64,000 nucleotides of DNA from Desulfobacteraceae bacterium (lineage in GTDB: Bacteria; Desulfobacterota; Desulfobacteria; Desulfobacterales; UBA5852), in NCBI GenBank assembly GCA_014237395.1, contig JABZFP010000030.1:248001-312000 (forward strand), given 5' to 3'. The notes below the pieces were generated by a model that made no database searches, was not told where the DNA came from, and worked only from the letters and a program-made list of their open reading frames with translations. Each line of letters starts with the position of its first letter. The stretch's first letter is position 1. Shown in pieces: positions 1 to 8,426 of this stretch. Position numbers and translations under genes: made by a program.

Positions 1-1
1 G

Positions 2-862
2 GCCCTGCTGGGGCCCAACCTGGGCATCACCGATCTGGCGCAAGCCATGGAATTCAGCGAATCGTGCAACCTGCTCGGCATGGACACCATCTCCACCGGC
101 GCGCTCATTTCCTACCTGATGGATGGTTTCGCGAATGGCGATCTTGACGAAGCAAAACTGGGTTTCGCGATCCGCTTCGGCGAGGGCGCCAAAGTGCGCG
201 ACCTGATCCGCATGATCGCCTACCGGGAGGGGAAGATCGGCAACCTGCTGGCGGACGGCGTCGACGCATGCCGCCGAGTCCTGGGGCCGGCAGCCGACCG
301 GCATCTTCGCTTCGCCAAAGGGATGGGGCTGCCCGCTCATTTACCACGTGTCAAACCCGGCATCGGGTTCGGTTACCTGCACGGCCCCAATCCCGGGGAC
401 CACATGAAAGCCGAACACGACTGGATCGCATCGAGTCCCGGCGATTTGAAAGCCTTCAACATCACCGCGACATCCGATGCGTTTGCCCTGGACCGGGTCA
501 AGGTGGCGGTCTACCGCGCCACCCAGATCTATTACGCCGCTATGGACAGCCTGAGCCTGTGCATGTTCATCTTCGGGCCGGGCAACATCCTGGGCTATGA
601 CGATATCGTAAAAATGGTGAATGCCGCCACCGGATTCAACTATTCTTTTGAAGACCTCATGCGGATCGGCAAACAGGCCGTTCAACTGCAGCGCAAACTC
701 TACTGCGCTTTCGGGGGCACGGACGAGGATCTGCTGCCCTACATGGAAACCCCCATACCGGACGGCCCAAGCGCCGGGAACAGGATTTCCAGAGAAGATT
801 TTGCTACTGCCCGCGACCACTACTACACCCTATGGGGATGGGATACCGGGGACAGGCCATGA
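2..862 (+). CDS. Aldehyde:ferredoxin oxidoreductase, C-terminal part (truncated by window edge)
   Basis: This is the C-terminal ~286 residues of a tungsten/molybdopterin aldehyde:ferredoxin oxidoreductase (AOR), which interconverts aldehydes and carboxylic acids using ferredoxin in the cytoplasm. The reading frame is open from base 2, so the first ATG at 47 is internal. Family hallmarks visible are the GPN-x-GI-x-DL stretch near the start, 'GMDTISTG', 'GPNPGDHMKAEHD', and a late cysteine in 'LSLCMFIFGP' that matches the position of the last [4Fe-4S] ligand. The N-terminal pterin-binding domain lies outside the window. A TRAP transporter follows 91 bp downstream on the same strand, which suggests that the enzyme handles an acid or aldehyde taken up by it; this link is inference. 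Confidence 0.9.
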   Translation, partial: ALLGPNLGITDLAQAMEFSESCNLLGMDTISTGALISYLMDGFANGDLDEAKLGFAIRFGEGAKVRDLIRMIAYREGKIGNLLADGVDACRRVLGPAADRHLRFAKGMGLPAHLPRVKPGIGFGYLHGPNPGDHMKAEHDWIASSPGDLKAFNITATSDAFALDRVKVAVYRATQIYYAAMDSLSLCMFIFGPGNILGYDDIVKMVNAATGFNYSFEDLMRIGKQAVQLQRKLYCAFGGTDEDLLPYMETPIPDGPSAGNRISREDFATARDHYYTLWGWDTGDRP

Positions 863-953
863 GGGGGCCTGGCAAGTTCGGTTGAAAATAATTGATTAAG
901 GATTGTTCACCAAAGGAATATCGCCCCCAACCACCTGAAAGGAGTCTGGCCGA

Positions 954-2066
954 ATGAAAAGACGCGATTTCTTATTAAAGGCAGGATGTTCGACTGTAGC
1001 CGCCGCCGCTGCACTTGCTGGATGTAGTGCTAAAGAAGAGGAAAAAAAGCCGGTGGCCGCTGCGAAGAAAGTTGGAGCCTCTGAGGCTCCTGCCGTTCAG
1101 ACGGCAAAAAAAACGACGATCAAGTGGCGTATGCAAACGTATGCGGGGCCCGCCCTGGCCGCGCATGTCTGCAAACCGGCCATCGATGCCTTCAATAAAG
1201 TGGCCAATGGCGAGATGGTGATCGAGCTCTACAATGCTGACCAGCTGGTGCCCACGGGCGAACTGTTCCGTGCCATGCAGAAGGGTACCATCGACTGTGT
1301 CCAGAGTGACGACGATTCCATTGCGGCGCCGGTGGATGTGTCCATCTTTGGGGCCTACTTCCCCTTTGCCTCGCGCTACTCGCTGGACGTTCCCGTGCTG
1401 TGGAACTGGTACGGCCTGAATGAAATCTGGGAAGAAGCCTTCTCGGAAGTAAAAGGCGTCAAGTGGCTGAGTGTCGGGGCCTGGGATCCGTGCAATTTTG
1501 CGACCACCAAGCCCATCCGGTCCCTGGCGGATCTCAAGGGCCTCAAAGTCTTCAGCTTCCCCACCGGCGGGCGCTTCATGCAGCAGTTCGGTGTGATCCC
1601 GGTGGCCCTACCCTGGGAAGATATCGAAATGGCGGTCCAGACCGGCGAACTGGACGGGGTGGCCTGGTCCGGCATCACCGAAGATTATACGGTGGGCTGG
1701 GCGGATGTCACCAAGTACTACCTGACCAACCCCATCTCCGGGGCCTGGGCCGGGTCATATTATGCCAACTCCGATTCCTGGGATTCCCTGCCGGAGCACC
1801 TGAAGACCCTGTTCCGGTTGTCCATGGACAGTTCGCACTACTATCGCCAGCACTGGTACTGGTGGGGGGAGGCGCATTACCGCACCAAGGGCGGGAAACT
1901 GGAGCTTACATCCATCCCCAATGACGAGTGGAAGATCGTGGAGGATGCGGCCCTCAAGTTCTGGGACGAGGCCGCCCAGGCGAGTCCCAGGAGTGCCAAG
2001 GTCGTCAAAATACTGAAGGAATACGCCCAGACCATGCGCGATGCGGGTCCTCCCTACCGGTATTGA
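954..2066 (+). CDS. dctP: TRAP transporter substrate-binding protein (DctP family), Tat-type lipoprotein
   Basis: This is the 370-residue extracytoplasmic solute receptor of a TRAP carboxylate transporter, feeding the DctQ and DctM subunits encoded downstream. The N-terminus has a twin-arginine motif (KRRDFLLK) followed by a hydrophobic stretch and a lipobox ending in LAGC at about residue 24, so it is predicted to be exported folded and lipid-anchored; most TRAP receptors are free and use Sec. The receptor fold is recognisable from 'FNKVANGEM', 'ELFRAMQKG', 'DLKGLKVFS' and 'VQTGELDGV'. AAGGAG sits about 11 bases before the ATG. Ligand is unknown; the neighbouring aldehyde oxidoreductase hints at an aromatic or aliphatic acid. 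Confidence 0.88.
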   Translation: MKRRDFLLKAGCSTVAAAAALAGCSAKEEEKKPVAAAKKVGASEAPAVQTAKKTTIKWRMQTYAGPALAAHVCKPAIDAFNKVANGEMVIELYNADQLVPTGELFRAMQKGTIDCVQSDDDSIAAPVDVSIFGAYFPFASRYSLDVPVLWNWYGLNEIWEEAFSEVKGVKWLSVGAWDPCNFATTKPIRSLADLKGLKVFSFPTGGRFMQQFGVIPVALPWEDIEMAVQTGELDGVAWSGITEDYTVGWADVTKYYLTNPISGAWAGSYYANSDSWDSLPEHLKTLFRLSMDSSHYYRQHWYWWGEAHYRTKGGKLELTSIPNDEWKIVEDAALKFWDEAAQASPRSAKVVKILKEYAQTMRDAGPPYRY

Positions 2067-2088
2067 TCTTTCGGGAATGGGGTGTTGG

Positions 2089-2163
2089 TGAGGAATAGCG
2101 GTTTGCCTTCCCGGCTGATGCGCAGGACCGGCCGGGCAAGGTGGATCCTGTTCCTCATTTTTT
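2089..2163 (+). terminator. Hairpin with T-run between dctP and dctQ
   Basis: An outer stem TGAGGAA (2089-2095) pairs with TTCCTCA (2151-2157), an inner stem CCCGGC pairs with GCCGGG, and six T follow (2158-2163). It lies between the receptor gene and the membrane-subunit genes, where partial termination would leave more receptor mRNA than permease mRNA. Function is inferred from structure and position. Confidence 0.5.
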
Positions 2164-2204
2164 AGGCAGCAATTGTTATAAGGAACGAAACGAAAGGGAC
2201 GGCA

Positions 2205-2717
2205 ATGCCTAAAGCCGTGATAGTCTTCGTGCATTCTGTTGACGCCGTCAACAAGGTGGTGGGCAAGTTCTCCATGTATCTGGTCTTTCTGATGATCGGG
2301 ATCCTCTTGTACGAACCGATTGCCCGCAACCTGTTCGATCAGTCATGCATCTGGGCGGTCGAGATGGCCCAGTTTACCATGGCCGCCTATTATCTCCTGG
2401 GGGGCGGCTACTCCATGATTCTCAGGGGGCATGTCCGCATGGATCTGCTCTACGAACGCTGGTCGGATCGGACGAAAGCCAAGGTTGACGCGATTACCGG
2501 GCTTTTCCTGATCTTCTACTTGGTGTTCCTCCTATGGGGCGCCTATTCCAGTATTGAATATGCGGTTTTGTACGGGCAGAAAAACCGATCGGCCTGGGCC
2601 CCCTATATGGCGCCCATCAAGATTGTCATGGGCGTCGGCGTCCTGCTGATGCTGCTGCAGTCCATCGCTACATTTTTCAAAGATATCGCCAAGGTAAGAG
2701 GAGAAGAGATAACATGA
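2205..2717 (+). CDS. dctQ: TRAP transporter small permease (DctQ family)
   Basis: This 170-residue protein is the small membrane subunit of the TRAP transporter, with four predicted hydrophobic helices in the usual DctQ arrangement (for example residues ~22-40 and ~95-115) and the typical 'WAVEMAQF' and 'GHVRMDLL' segments between the second and third helices. Length is normal for the family. Its stop codon overlaps the start of dctM by four bases (ATGA at 2714-2717), indicating translational coupling. It bridges the receptor and the ion-coupled DctM subunit in the inner membrane. Confidence 0.9.
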   Translation: MPKAVIVFVHSVDAVNKVVGKFSMYLVFLMIGILLYEPIARNLFDQSCIWAVEMAQFTMAAYYLLGGGYSMILRGHVRMDLLYERWSDRTKAKVDAITGLFLIFYLVFLLWGAYSSIEYAVLYGQKNRSAWAPYMAPIKIVMGVGVLLMLLQSIATFFKDIAKVRGEEIT

Positions 2718-4039
2718 GTCATGAGATGATCGCGCTGCTGATTTTCTCCTCGATGATGGTGATGCTGCTCACCGGCCAGCGTGTTTTTGGCGCCATCGGC
2801 GGGGTGGCGACCCTTTTCGCCCTTTTGCTGTGGGGGGATGGGGGGGCTGAGATGCCCTTCAACGCGGCCTTTGCCCTGTTGAACTGGTATCCGCTCCTGA
2901 CCCTGCCGCTGTTCATCTATATGGGCTATATGTTCTCCGAATCGGGGATTGCTAGCGACCTCTACAAGATGTTCCATGTCTGGATGGGCTCCACCAGTGG
3001 GGGACTGGCCATCGGCACCATGGGACTCATGGTCGCCGTGTCGGCCATGAATGGGTTGAGTGTGGCCGGCATGGCCATTGGCGCTAGCCTGGCCCTGCCG
3101 GAAATGTTGAAACGCAGGTACGACAAGGTCATGGTCACGGGCGTCATCCAGGCCGGCAGCTCGCTGGGCATCATGGTGCCACCCAGCGTAGTGTTGGTCC
3201 TCTACGGCATGATTGCCCGCCAGCCCGTCGGCCAGTTATGGCTGGCCGGTGTTTTCCCGGGGCTTCTGCTGGCCGGCTTGTTTGTCGCCTATATCTATAT
3301 CCGCTGCCGCTTTCAGCCCCACCTGGGCCCCACCATCCCCAAAGAAGAACTGGACGCGATCACCTGGGCCCAGAAGTTTCGGCTGCTCCGGGCCGGGATC
3401 ATTCCCCTGCTCATCATTTTTTCAATGACAGGCCTTTTCCTGATGGGCATCACCAGCCTCGTTCAATGTTCCGCCGCCGGTGCCACCGCAACGACCCTGG
3501 CGGCGCTCGCCAAGGGCCGGTTGACTCGAAAAGTAATGGATGAGACCTTAAAAAATACCCTGAGCGTCAGCTGCATGTTCATGTGGGTCATTCTGGCGGC
3601 GCTGTGTTTCGGAGCTGTTTTTGACGGACTGGGCGCCGTGCATGCCATCCAGTCGCTGTTTATCGACCGGTGGGGGCTCAGCCCGATCGGGGTTCTCGTG
3701 ATGATGCAGTTGTCTTATATCGTGATGGGCATGTTTCTGGACGACACGGCCATGCTGATCATCGTGGCGCCGCTCTATGTGCCTCTGGTCATCAGCCTCG
3801 GCTTCAACCCGATCTGGTACGGCATTCTCTACACCATCACCTGCCAGATCGCCTACATGACGCCGCCCTTCGGCTACAACCTCTTCCTGATGAAGGCCAT
3901 GGCCCCGGATGAGGTCTCGCTGGGGGATATCTACCGCTCCATTGTCCCCTTTGTGTTGGTGATGCTGGTCGGCCTGGTCATCGTGATTGCCTTTCCCCAG
4001 ATCGCGCTTTGGCTGCCTAACTATTATTTTGGACGCTAA
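2714..4039 (+). CDS. dctM: TRAP transporter large permease (DctM family)
   Basis: This 441-residue polytopic protein is the large, ion-coupled permease of the TRAP transporter. It has the length, the roughly 12 hydrophobic segments and the characteristic glycine/proline patches of DctM, including 'SVAGMAIGASLALPEM', 'AGSSLGIMVPPS' and 'MTPPFGYNLFLMK' near the C-terminus. It is translated from the ATGA overlap with dctQ, and a strong intrinsic terminator lies 45 bp after the stop, closing the AOR-TRAP unit. Confidence 0.93.
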   Translation: MSHEMIALLIFSSMMVMLLTGQRVFGAIGGVATLFALLLWGDGGAEMPFNAAFALLNWYPLLTLPLFIYMGYMFSESGIASDLYKMFHVWMGSTSGGLAIGTMGLMVAVSAMNGLSVAGMAIGASLALPEMLKRRYDKVMVTGVIQAGSSLGIMVPPSVVLVLYGMIARQPVGQLWLAGVFPGLLLAGLFVAYIYIRCRFQPHLGPTIPKEELDAITWAQKFRLLRAGIIPLLIIFSMTGLFLMGITSLVQCSAAGATATTLAALAKGRLTRKVMDETLKNTLSVSCMFMWVILAALCFGAVFDGLGAVHAIQSLFIDRWGLSPIGVLVMMQLSYIVMGMFLDDTAMLIIVAPLYVPLVISLGFNPIWYGILYTITCQIAYMTPPFGYNLFLMKAMAPDEVSLGDIYRSIVPFVLVMLVGLVIVIAFPQIALWLPNYYFGR

Positions 4040-4083
4040 TATCGCTCTAAGACCGTCCCGAAATCGCCTGTGAAGATACAAAG

Positions 4084-4112
4084 AAGCCCTGCCGGATAAC
4101 GGCAGGGCTTTT
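4084..4112 (+). terminator. Rho-independent terminator after dctM
   Basis: An 11-bp perfect stem (4084-4094 with 4100-4110), loop GATAA, then T residues. It ends the dctPQM transcript and lies between convergent transcription units. Confidence 0.85.
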
Positions 4113-4271
4113 GCGTGTTGGTAGGAAATCGCAGACTGCCGCGATACCCGCCCACTTCGTATAGCGTTGCAGACAACCGAAGCGGATTGATCGGTCTGAG
4201 AGGGTAAAAAAACCGACCCGGGAATACCGCGCGCTTTCCGTATGACGCAGGACACCCGGGCCGGTGTGGTA

Positions 4272-5420
4272 TCAGGGATCCTCCGCCAGGGGCAGACCCA
4301 GGCCATCGGCGTTGAGAATACTTGGCGCGGCCTGGGGTGGGTTTTCTTCCAGGAAGGGCAGAATGTCGGGGCGGTTCCAGACTGGATAGCCCATCAGGAG
4401 GCCGGCCACGTTGCTGGCGGCCAAGGTGGCCATTCCCTGGCGGGTCCAGCTGGTGGCCGAGGCGATGTGGGGTACGATGACCACATTGTCCAGATCGTTC
4501 AGCCCTTCGGCAAGTACAGGCTCGTTTTCAAACACATCCAGGCCGGCCCGGAAATCCGGGTGGGTGCGGCAGTGGGCCACCAGGTCGTCTTCCTTGATGA
4601 CAGGACCACGGCTGGTGTTGACCAGAACCGCGTTGGTCTTCATGAGGCCCAGGCGTTCGGCATTGATCAGGTGGCGGGTGGTGTCATCCAGCACGGTGTG
4701 GATGCTGATGCAGTCCGCCGCCTGCAGGAGTTCCTCGATGGACCCGGCCCGCCGGCAGGTGACGGCGGCCTGACCCCGGGAGGTCAGAAAATCGCCGTAG
4801 GCCGCCAGGTAGCTTTCCAGTTCCTCGTTCGGGTAGAGGTCGTAATAGATGACATTCATCTTGTGGCCTTCCGCCATCATGCGGGCATAGGTCGCCCCGA
4901 TGCGGCCCGCCCCGATGATCCCGACCGTTTTTCCGATCAATAATTCCCCCAAAAAGAGGGTCGGCAGCCAGCCTTTATACTGCCCGGCGCGCAGGTAGCG
5001 CTCGGCTTCGCCAATGCGGCGGGCGGCGGCAAAGGTAAGGGTGACCGCCATTTCCGCGGTGGTGTCCGTCAGGACACCGGGCGTGTTGCCCACCGGTATC
5101 CCCAGGCGGGTGGCGGCCTCCACGTCCACGTTGTTGAACCCCACGGCATAATTGCTGTAGACGCTGCCGCCGGCCTGGCGCAGCGCGCGGAAGAGGTCGT
5201 CTCCCCAGGGCTCGGTCAATTGACCGATGGCCGCATCGCAGGTGGTGCCGATGGCTGCAAGAATCGCGTCGGTCGGCAGAACATCCGGGGAGGTGCAGAT
5301 CTCGACCCGACAGTCGGCGGCGGTCAGGATATCGAGCCAACGCTGGCCGGGCAATTCTTTGGTGACGACCACCCGTCGTTGGCCTTCGGGGTGGTGGATG
5401 CGCCATTCGTAGGAGCTCAT
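4272..5420 (-). CDS. NAD(P)-dependent 2-hydroxyacid dehydrogenase, plant-HPR1-like hydroxypyruvate reductase
   Basis: This 382-residue protein belongs to the D-2-hydroxyacid dehydrogenases and most resembles hydroxypyruvate reductases, which reduce hydroxypyruvate to D-glycerate (and glyoxylate to glycolate). The nucleotide-binding motif GAGRIG is near residue 172; the catalytic Arg (NTSRGPV), Glu (DVFENEP) and His (PHIAS) are all present. Segments such as 'YSNYAVGFNNVDVEAA', 'GNTPGVLTDTTAEMA', 'YARMMAEG' and the C-terminal 'LGLPL' closely recall plant peroxisomal HPR1 as I remember it, including its full length. A good ribosome site (GGGAGG) precedes the ATG. It is the last gene of the sugar-acid operon, where transketolase chemistry would make or use hydroxypyruvate. 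Confidence 0.88.
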   Translation of the reverse strand: MSSYEWRIHHPEGQRRVVVTKELPGQRWLDILTAADCRVEICTSPDVLPTDAILAAIGTTCDAAIGQLTEPWGDDLFRALRQAGGSVYSNYAVGFNNVDVEAATRLGIPVGNTPGVLTDTTAEMAVTLTFAAARRIGEAERYLRAGQYKGWLPTLFLGELLIGKTVGIIGAGRIGATYARMMAEGHKMNVIYYDLYPNEELESYLAAYGDFLTSRGQAAVTCRRAGSIEELLQAADCISIHTVLDDTTRHLINAERLGLMKTNAVLVNTSRGPVIKEDDLVAHCRTHPDFRAGLDVFENEPVLAEGLNDLDNVVIVPHIASATSWTRQGMATLAASNVAGLLMGYPVWNRPDILPFLEENPPQAAPSILNADGLGLPLAEDP

Positions 5421-5506
5421 GGTTACCTCCCTGTTCGGGTTTCTTGGTCAGGGTTTGGGGTGCTCAATACGGGCACCGGACGCCATTCGGGGAAACAGCA
5501 GGAATG

Positions 5507-5632
5507 ATGGGGAGAGAATCGCGAAGGAAGCGCATGGCGCTGCTCGAAGCTGACGAGACCACGGGTGTCGCGCTGATTCGCGTTATCCCAAGGGAGGAAA
5601 GGAGGCCGCTTGCCGCGCCATTCTCTCCCCAT
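5507..5632. repeat. Long imperfect palindrome between hydroxypyruvate reductase and transketolase genes
   Basis: Perfect 13-bp arms ATGGGGAGAGAAT (5507-5519) and ATTCTCTCCCCAT (5620-5632) enclose about 100 bp of non-coding sequence. It begins five bases after the transketolase C-subunit stop codon. The architecture resembles the palindromic elements at 17.6, 43.3, 44.3, 49.4 and 58.6 kb, but their shared core is not evident here, so membership is uncertain. Confidence 0.55.
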
Positions 5633-5636
5633 ACCT

Positions 5637-6656
5637 CTATTTCCGTTTCAACACGGTTTCGGCCGCCGCGGCGATATGGGGCGCGGACAGACCGTATTTG
5701 TCCAGCAGGTCCAGATAGGGTCCGGATTCGGCAAAGGTATCCTGAACCCCGATGCGCTGCATGGGCAGCGGCAGGTTTTCCACCAGGAGTTCCGCCACGG
5801 CACTGCCCAGCCCACCGAAGATCACATTGTTTTCGGCGGTCACGACGGCACCGGTCTCCCGGGCGGCGGCGAGGATCGTTTCCGTATCCAGCGGTTTGAG
5901 CGTCGGGCAGTCGATCACCCGGGCGTCGATGCCTTTGGCAGCCAGTTGTTCCGCGGCCACCAGGGCGTGGGCGGTCAAATCCCGCATGGCAATGATGACC
6001 ACATCCTTGCCGTCCCGCACCGTAACCGCCTTGCCGATTTCGAACGGGTAATCGGGCGTGAATATTTTGGGCACCGGGTCGCGGGTGAAACTCAGATAGA
6101 CCGGGCCGTCATAGGCAGCGGCGGCATGGATCGCCAGCGTCGTCGTATCAGGATCGGCGGGCGCGATAACGGTCGAATTGGCTACGGCGCGCATGATGGA
6201 GAGATCCTCCTGGCCCTGGTGGGTGACGCCGTCCGGCCCGGGGGTAATGCCACTGTGGCTGGCAGCGATCTTGACGTTCAGCCCGGGGTAGTGAATGGCG
6301 TTGCGAACCTGGTCCAGCGCACGCATGCTGGCAAAAACGGCGTAGGTGCAGGCAAACGGAATCAGGCCGGTGGTGGCCATGCCGGCCGCGGCCGCGAACA
6401 TGTTCTGTTCGGCAATGCCGAAGTTGAAAGCCCGCTCCGGAAATTCGGCAGCGAATTTGTTGGTTCCGATGGATTTGGACACATCCGCATCCAGCACCAC
6501 GACGTTCGGGTTGCGGGCACCTATGTCAAGAATGGCGGCGGCAAAACTGGCCCGGGTGGGGGCCTTGTCGGCCCTGGTGAACAACGCACCGGAGGCCAGC
6601 AGGGGAATGACCTCCGGTCGCACGTAATGATAGGGGGACGGTTGGTTATTGCTCAC
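5637..6656 (-). CDS. Transketolase, C-terminal subunit (split transketolase)
   Basis: This 339-residue protein carries the pyrimidine-binding and C-terminal domains of a split transketolase, which transfers two-carbon ketol units between sugar phosphates with thiamine diphosphate. Recognisable segments are 'VVLDADVSKS', 'FNFGIAEQNM' (catalytic Glu for cofactor activation), 'GVTHQGQEDL' and 'VYLSFTRDPVP'. The first ~32 residues are an extension compared with most stand-alone C-subunits. It overlaps the N-subunit gene by 11 bases, so the two are surely co-translated. In this operon the pair could act on an unusual donor, as AptAB does with apulose 4-phosphate; that is inference. Confidence 0.9.
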   Translation of the reverse strand: MSNNQPSPYHYVRPEVIPLLASGALFTRADKAPTRASFAAAILDIGARNPNVVVLDADVSKSIGTNKFAAEFPERAFNFGIAEQNMFAAAAGMATTGLIPFACTYAVFASMRALDQVRNAIHYPGLNVKIAASHSGITPGPDGVTHQGQEDLSIMRAVANSTVIAPADPDTTTLAIHAAAAYDGPVYLSFTRDPVPKIFTPDYPFEIGKAVTVRDGKDVVIIAMRDLTAHALVAAEQLAAKGIDARVIDCPTLKPLDTETILAAARETGAVVTAENNVIFGGLGSAVAELLVENLPLPMQRIGVQDTFAESGPYLDLLDKYGLSAPHIAAAAETVLKRK

Positions 6657-7488
6657 AGCTGCACCTCCTGATTTCTTTCAGCGCCTGGTCGGCTTCTTCC
6701 TGACAGGGCGCTTTGCCGTGCCATTCGCACACGTTTTCCATGAAGGAGACGCCTTTGCCTTTGATCGTGTGGGCCAGGATCAGGGTCGGCCCGTCTTTGC
6801 GGTCCTTTGCCGCCTCCAGGGCCGGGACGATTTCTTCCATGGCGTGGCCGTTGATTTCGACGACATGCCAGCCGAAGGCCCGCCATTTATCCGCCACCGG
6901 CTCAATGGGCATGAGGTCGTTCACATACCAGTCGTTCTGGAGGTTGTTGCGGTCCAGGATCGCCGTCAGGTTGCCGAGCTTCCATTTGGCGCCGGCCATG
7001 GCGGCTTCCCACACCGAGCCTTCCTGGGATTCACCGTCCCCGATGACGACCCAGACGTGATAGTCCTTCTTCTGGAGCCTGCCGGCCAGGGCCATGCCGA
7101 TGCCGACCGACAAGCCCTGGCCCAGCGATCCGGCCGTCATGTCGATGCCGGGGACCTTGTTCATGTCCGGGTGGCCCTGGAGGATACTGCCCAGCCGGCG
7201 CAGGGTTCCCAGATGGGACTTGTCGAAAAAACCCCGTTCGGCCAACGCGGCATACCACACCGGGCAGGCGTGGCCTTTGGACAGGATAAAACGGTCGCGA
7301 TCGGGCCACCGCGGGTTGGCGGGATCGATCCGCATCAGGCGAAAGTAGAGCGCCGTGACGATGTCCGTAGCAGACAGCGATCCGCCGGGGTGGCCGGCTT
7401 CGGCGGTGCAGATCATATCGATGATGTCGCACCGGATCGTGGCCGCCATTTGTTTGAGTTCGTCAATCGACATCGGTTCCTTAACCAT
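6646..7488 (-). CDS. Transketolase, N-terminal subunit (split transketolase)
   Basis: This 280-residue protein is the thiamine-diphosphate-binding N-terminal half of a split transketolase. The ThDP/Mg motif begins at GDGESQEGSVWEAA and ends with NN in 'DRNNLQ'; 'AGHPGGSLS' and 'LSKGHACP' are the other family signatures. I place the start at the ATG ending at 7488 because a GGAGGAG ribosome site lies at the right distance; an in-frame start 15 codons upstream has none. The C-terminus has an unusual Cys pair (RRCSCEQ). It lies 80 bp downstream of the PanB-like gene and overlaps the C-subunit gene. Confidence 0.9.
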   Translation of the reverse strand: MVKEPMSIDELKQMAATIRCDIIDMICTAEAGHPGGSLSATDIVTALYFRLMRIDPANPRWPDRDRFILSKGHACPVWYAALAERGFFDKSHLGTLRRLGSILQGHPDMNKVPGIDMTAGSLGQGLSVGIGMALAGRLQKKDYHVWVVIGDGESQEGSVWEAAMAGAKWKLGNLTAILDRNNLQNDWYVNDLMPIEPVADKWRAFGWHVVEINGHAMEEIVPALEAAKDRKDGPTLILAHTIKGKGVSFMENVCEWHGKAPCQEEADQALKEIRRCSCEQ

Positions 7489-7568
7489 TGTTTTTTCTCC
7501 TCCTTTATCCGCATGGTTGCGGATGGTTGCCACTGGTCAGCCGCACCGTCATCGTTACACCCACCCTG

Positions 7569-8426
7569 CTAATCGGCGGCACCGAATTCTTTTTCGATCG
7601 CCTCCAGGACCTCGTCGGCCATCTTGTAGGAATGTTTTTCGCCGGGAAAGACACCGGTGCGAACTTCTTCGGCATACCGGGCAAAGGTTTCTTTCATCAG
7701 TCCATTGAAATTCTGGTAGCGTTTGGCAAAACTGGGCGTAAAGGCTTCGAACATGCCCAGGACGTCCGGCGTCACCAGAAGCTGGCCGGAACAGCCCGGC
7801 CCGCCGCCGATGCTGATGGTGGGAACACGCAGCTTTCGGGTGACATAGGCGGAGAGCTTCGCCGGGACCGCTTCGAAAATAATGGCGAACACGCCGGCGC
7901 CCTGCAGCGCTAGTGCTTCCCGCACGACTTTGCGGGCGGTTTCAACCGATTTTCCCTGGACGGTCAGGCCGCCCAGCGCACCGACGGCCTGGGGGTGCAG
8001 GCCCACGTGGCCCACCACGGCAATGCCCATCTCGACGATGGCCCGGGTCTTTTCGATATGGTTGGGCGTGGCTTCGAACTTCACGGCGTCCACTTTGGCT
8101 TCGGTAACGAAGCGGGCGGCGTTACGCATGGTTTCTTCGATCCCGTACTGAAAGGAACCGAAGGGCATGTCGGCCACCACCATGGTGCGGTCGCAGCCCC
8201 GGGCCACCGCGGCGCAGTGCAGGACCATCATGTCCATGGTGGCATTGAGAGTGTTGGGGTGTCCGTGCACCACCATGGCGCAGGAATCCCCCACCAGGAT
8301 CATGTCGATGCCGGCGTCGTTGATCTGCTTGGCCGTGGGGTGGTCATAGGCCGTTAGCATGGTGATGATATCACCCTTGTCTCTCATCTTCTGGATGGTT
8401 CTGACGGTGTGTTTCTTGGTGTTCAT
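7569..8426 (-). CDS. panB: 3-methyl-2-oxobutanoate hydroxymethyltransferase (PanB family), possibly catabolic paralogue
   Basis: This 285-residue protein is a clear PanB-family TIM barrel. PanB normally transfers a hydroxymethyl group from 5,10-methylene-tetrahydrofolate to 2-oxoisovalerate to give ketopantoate. Family motifs are 'MLTAYDHPTA', 'MILVGDSCAMVVHG', 'VKFEAT', 'GHVGLHPQAV' and the catalytic Glu in 'IFEAVP'. The usual GAGN segment reads 'GGGPGC', a change next to the substrate site. Its start overlaps the kinase stop (ATGA), and no panC or panD is nearby, so it sits in a catabolic operon rather than with pantothenate genes. It may remove or add a one-carbon hydroxymethyl group on a branched sugar acid, but ordinary pantothenate synthesis cannot be excluded. 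Confidence 0.85.
   Translation of the reverse strand: MNTKKHTVRTIQKMRDKGDIITMLTAYDHPTAKQINDAGIDMILVGDSCAMVVHGHPNTLNATMDMMVLHCAAVARGCDRTMVVADMPFGSFQYGIEETMRNAARFVTEAKVDAVKFEATPNHIEKTRAIVEMGIAVVGHVGLHPQAVGALGGLTVQGKSVETARKVVREALALQGAGVFAIIFEAVPAKLSAYVTRKLRVPTISIGGGPGCSGQLLVTPDVLGMFEAFTPSFAKRYQNFNGLMKETFARYAEEVRTGVFPGEKHSYKMADEVLEAIEKEFGAAD

Noticed and set aside
5610..6671. 353-codon plus-strand frame opposite the transketolase C-subunit
   Set aside because: Gly/His/Asp-rich shadow of a GC-rich gene with no family resemblance.
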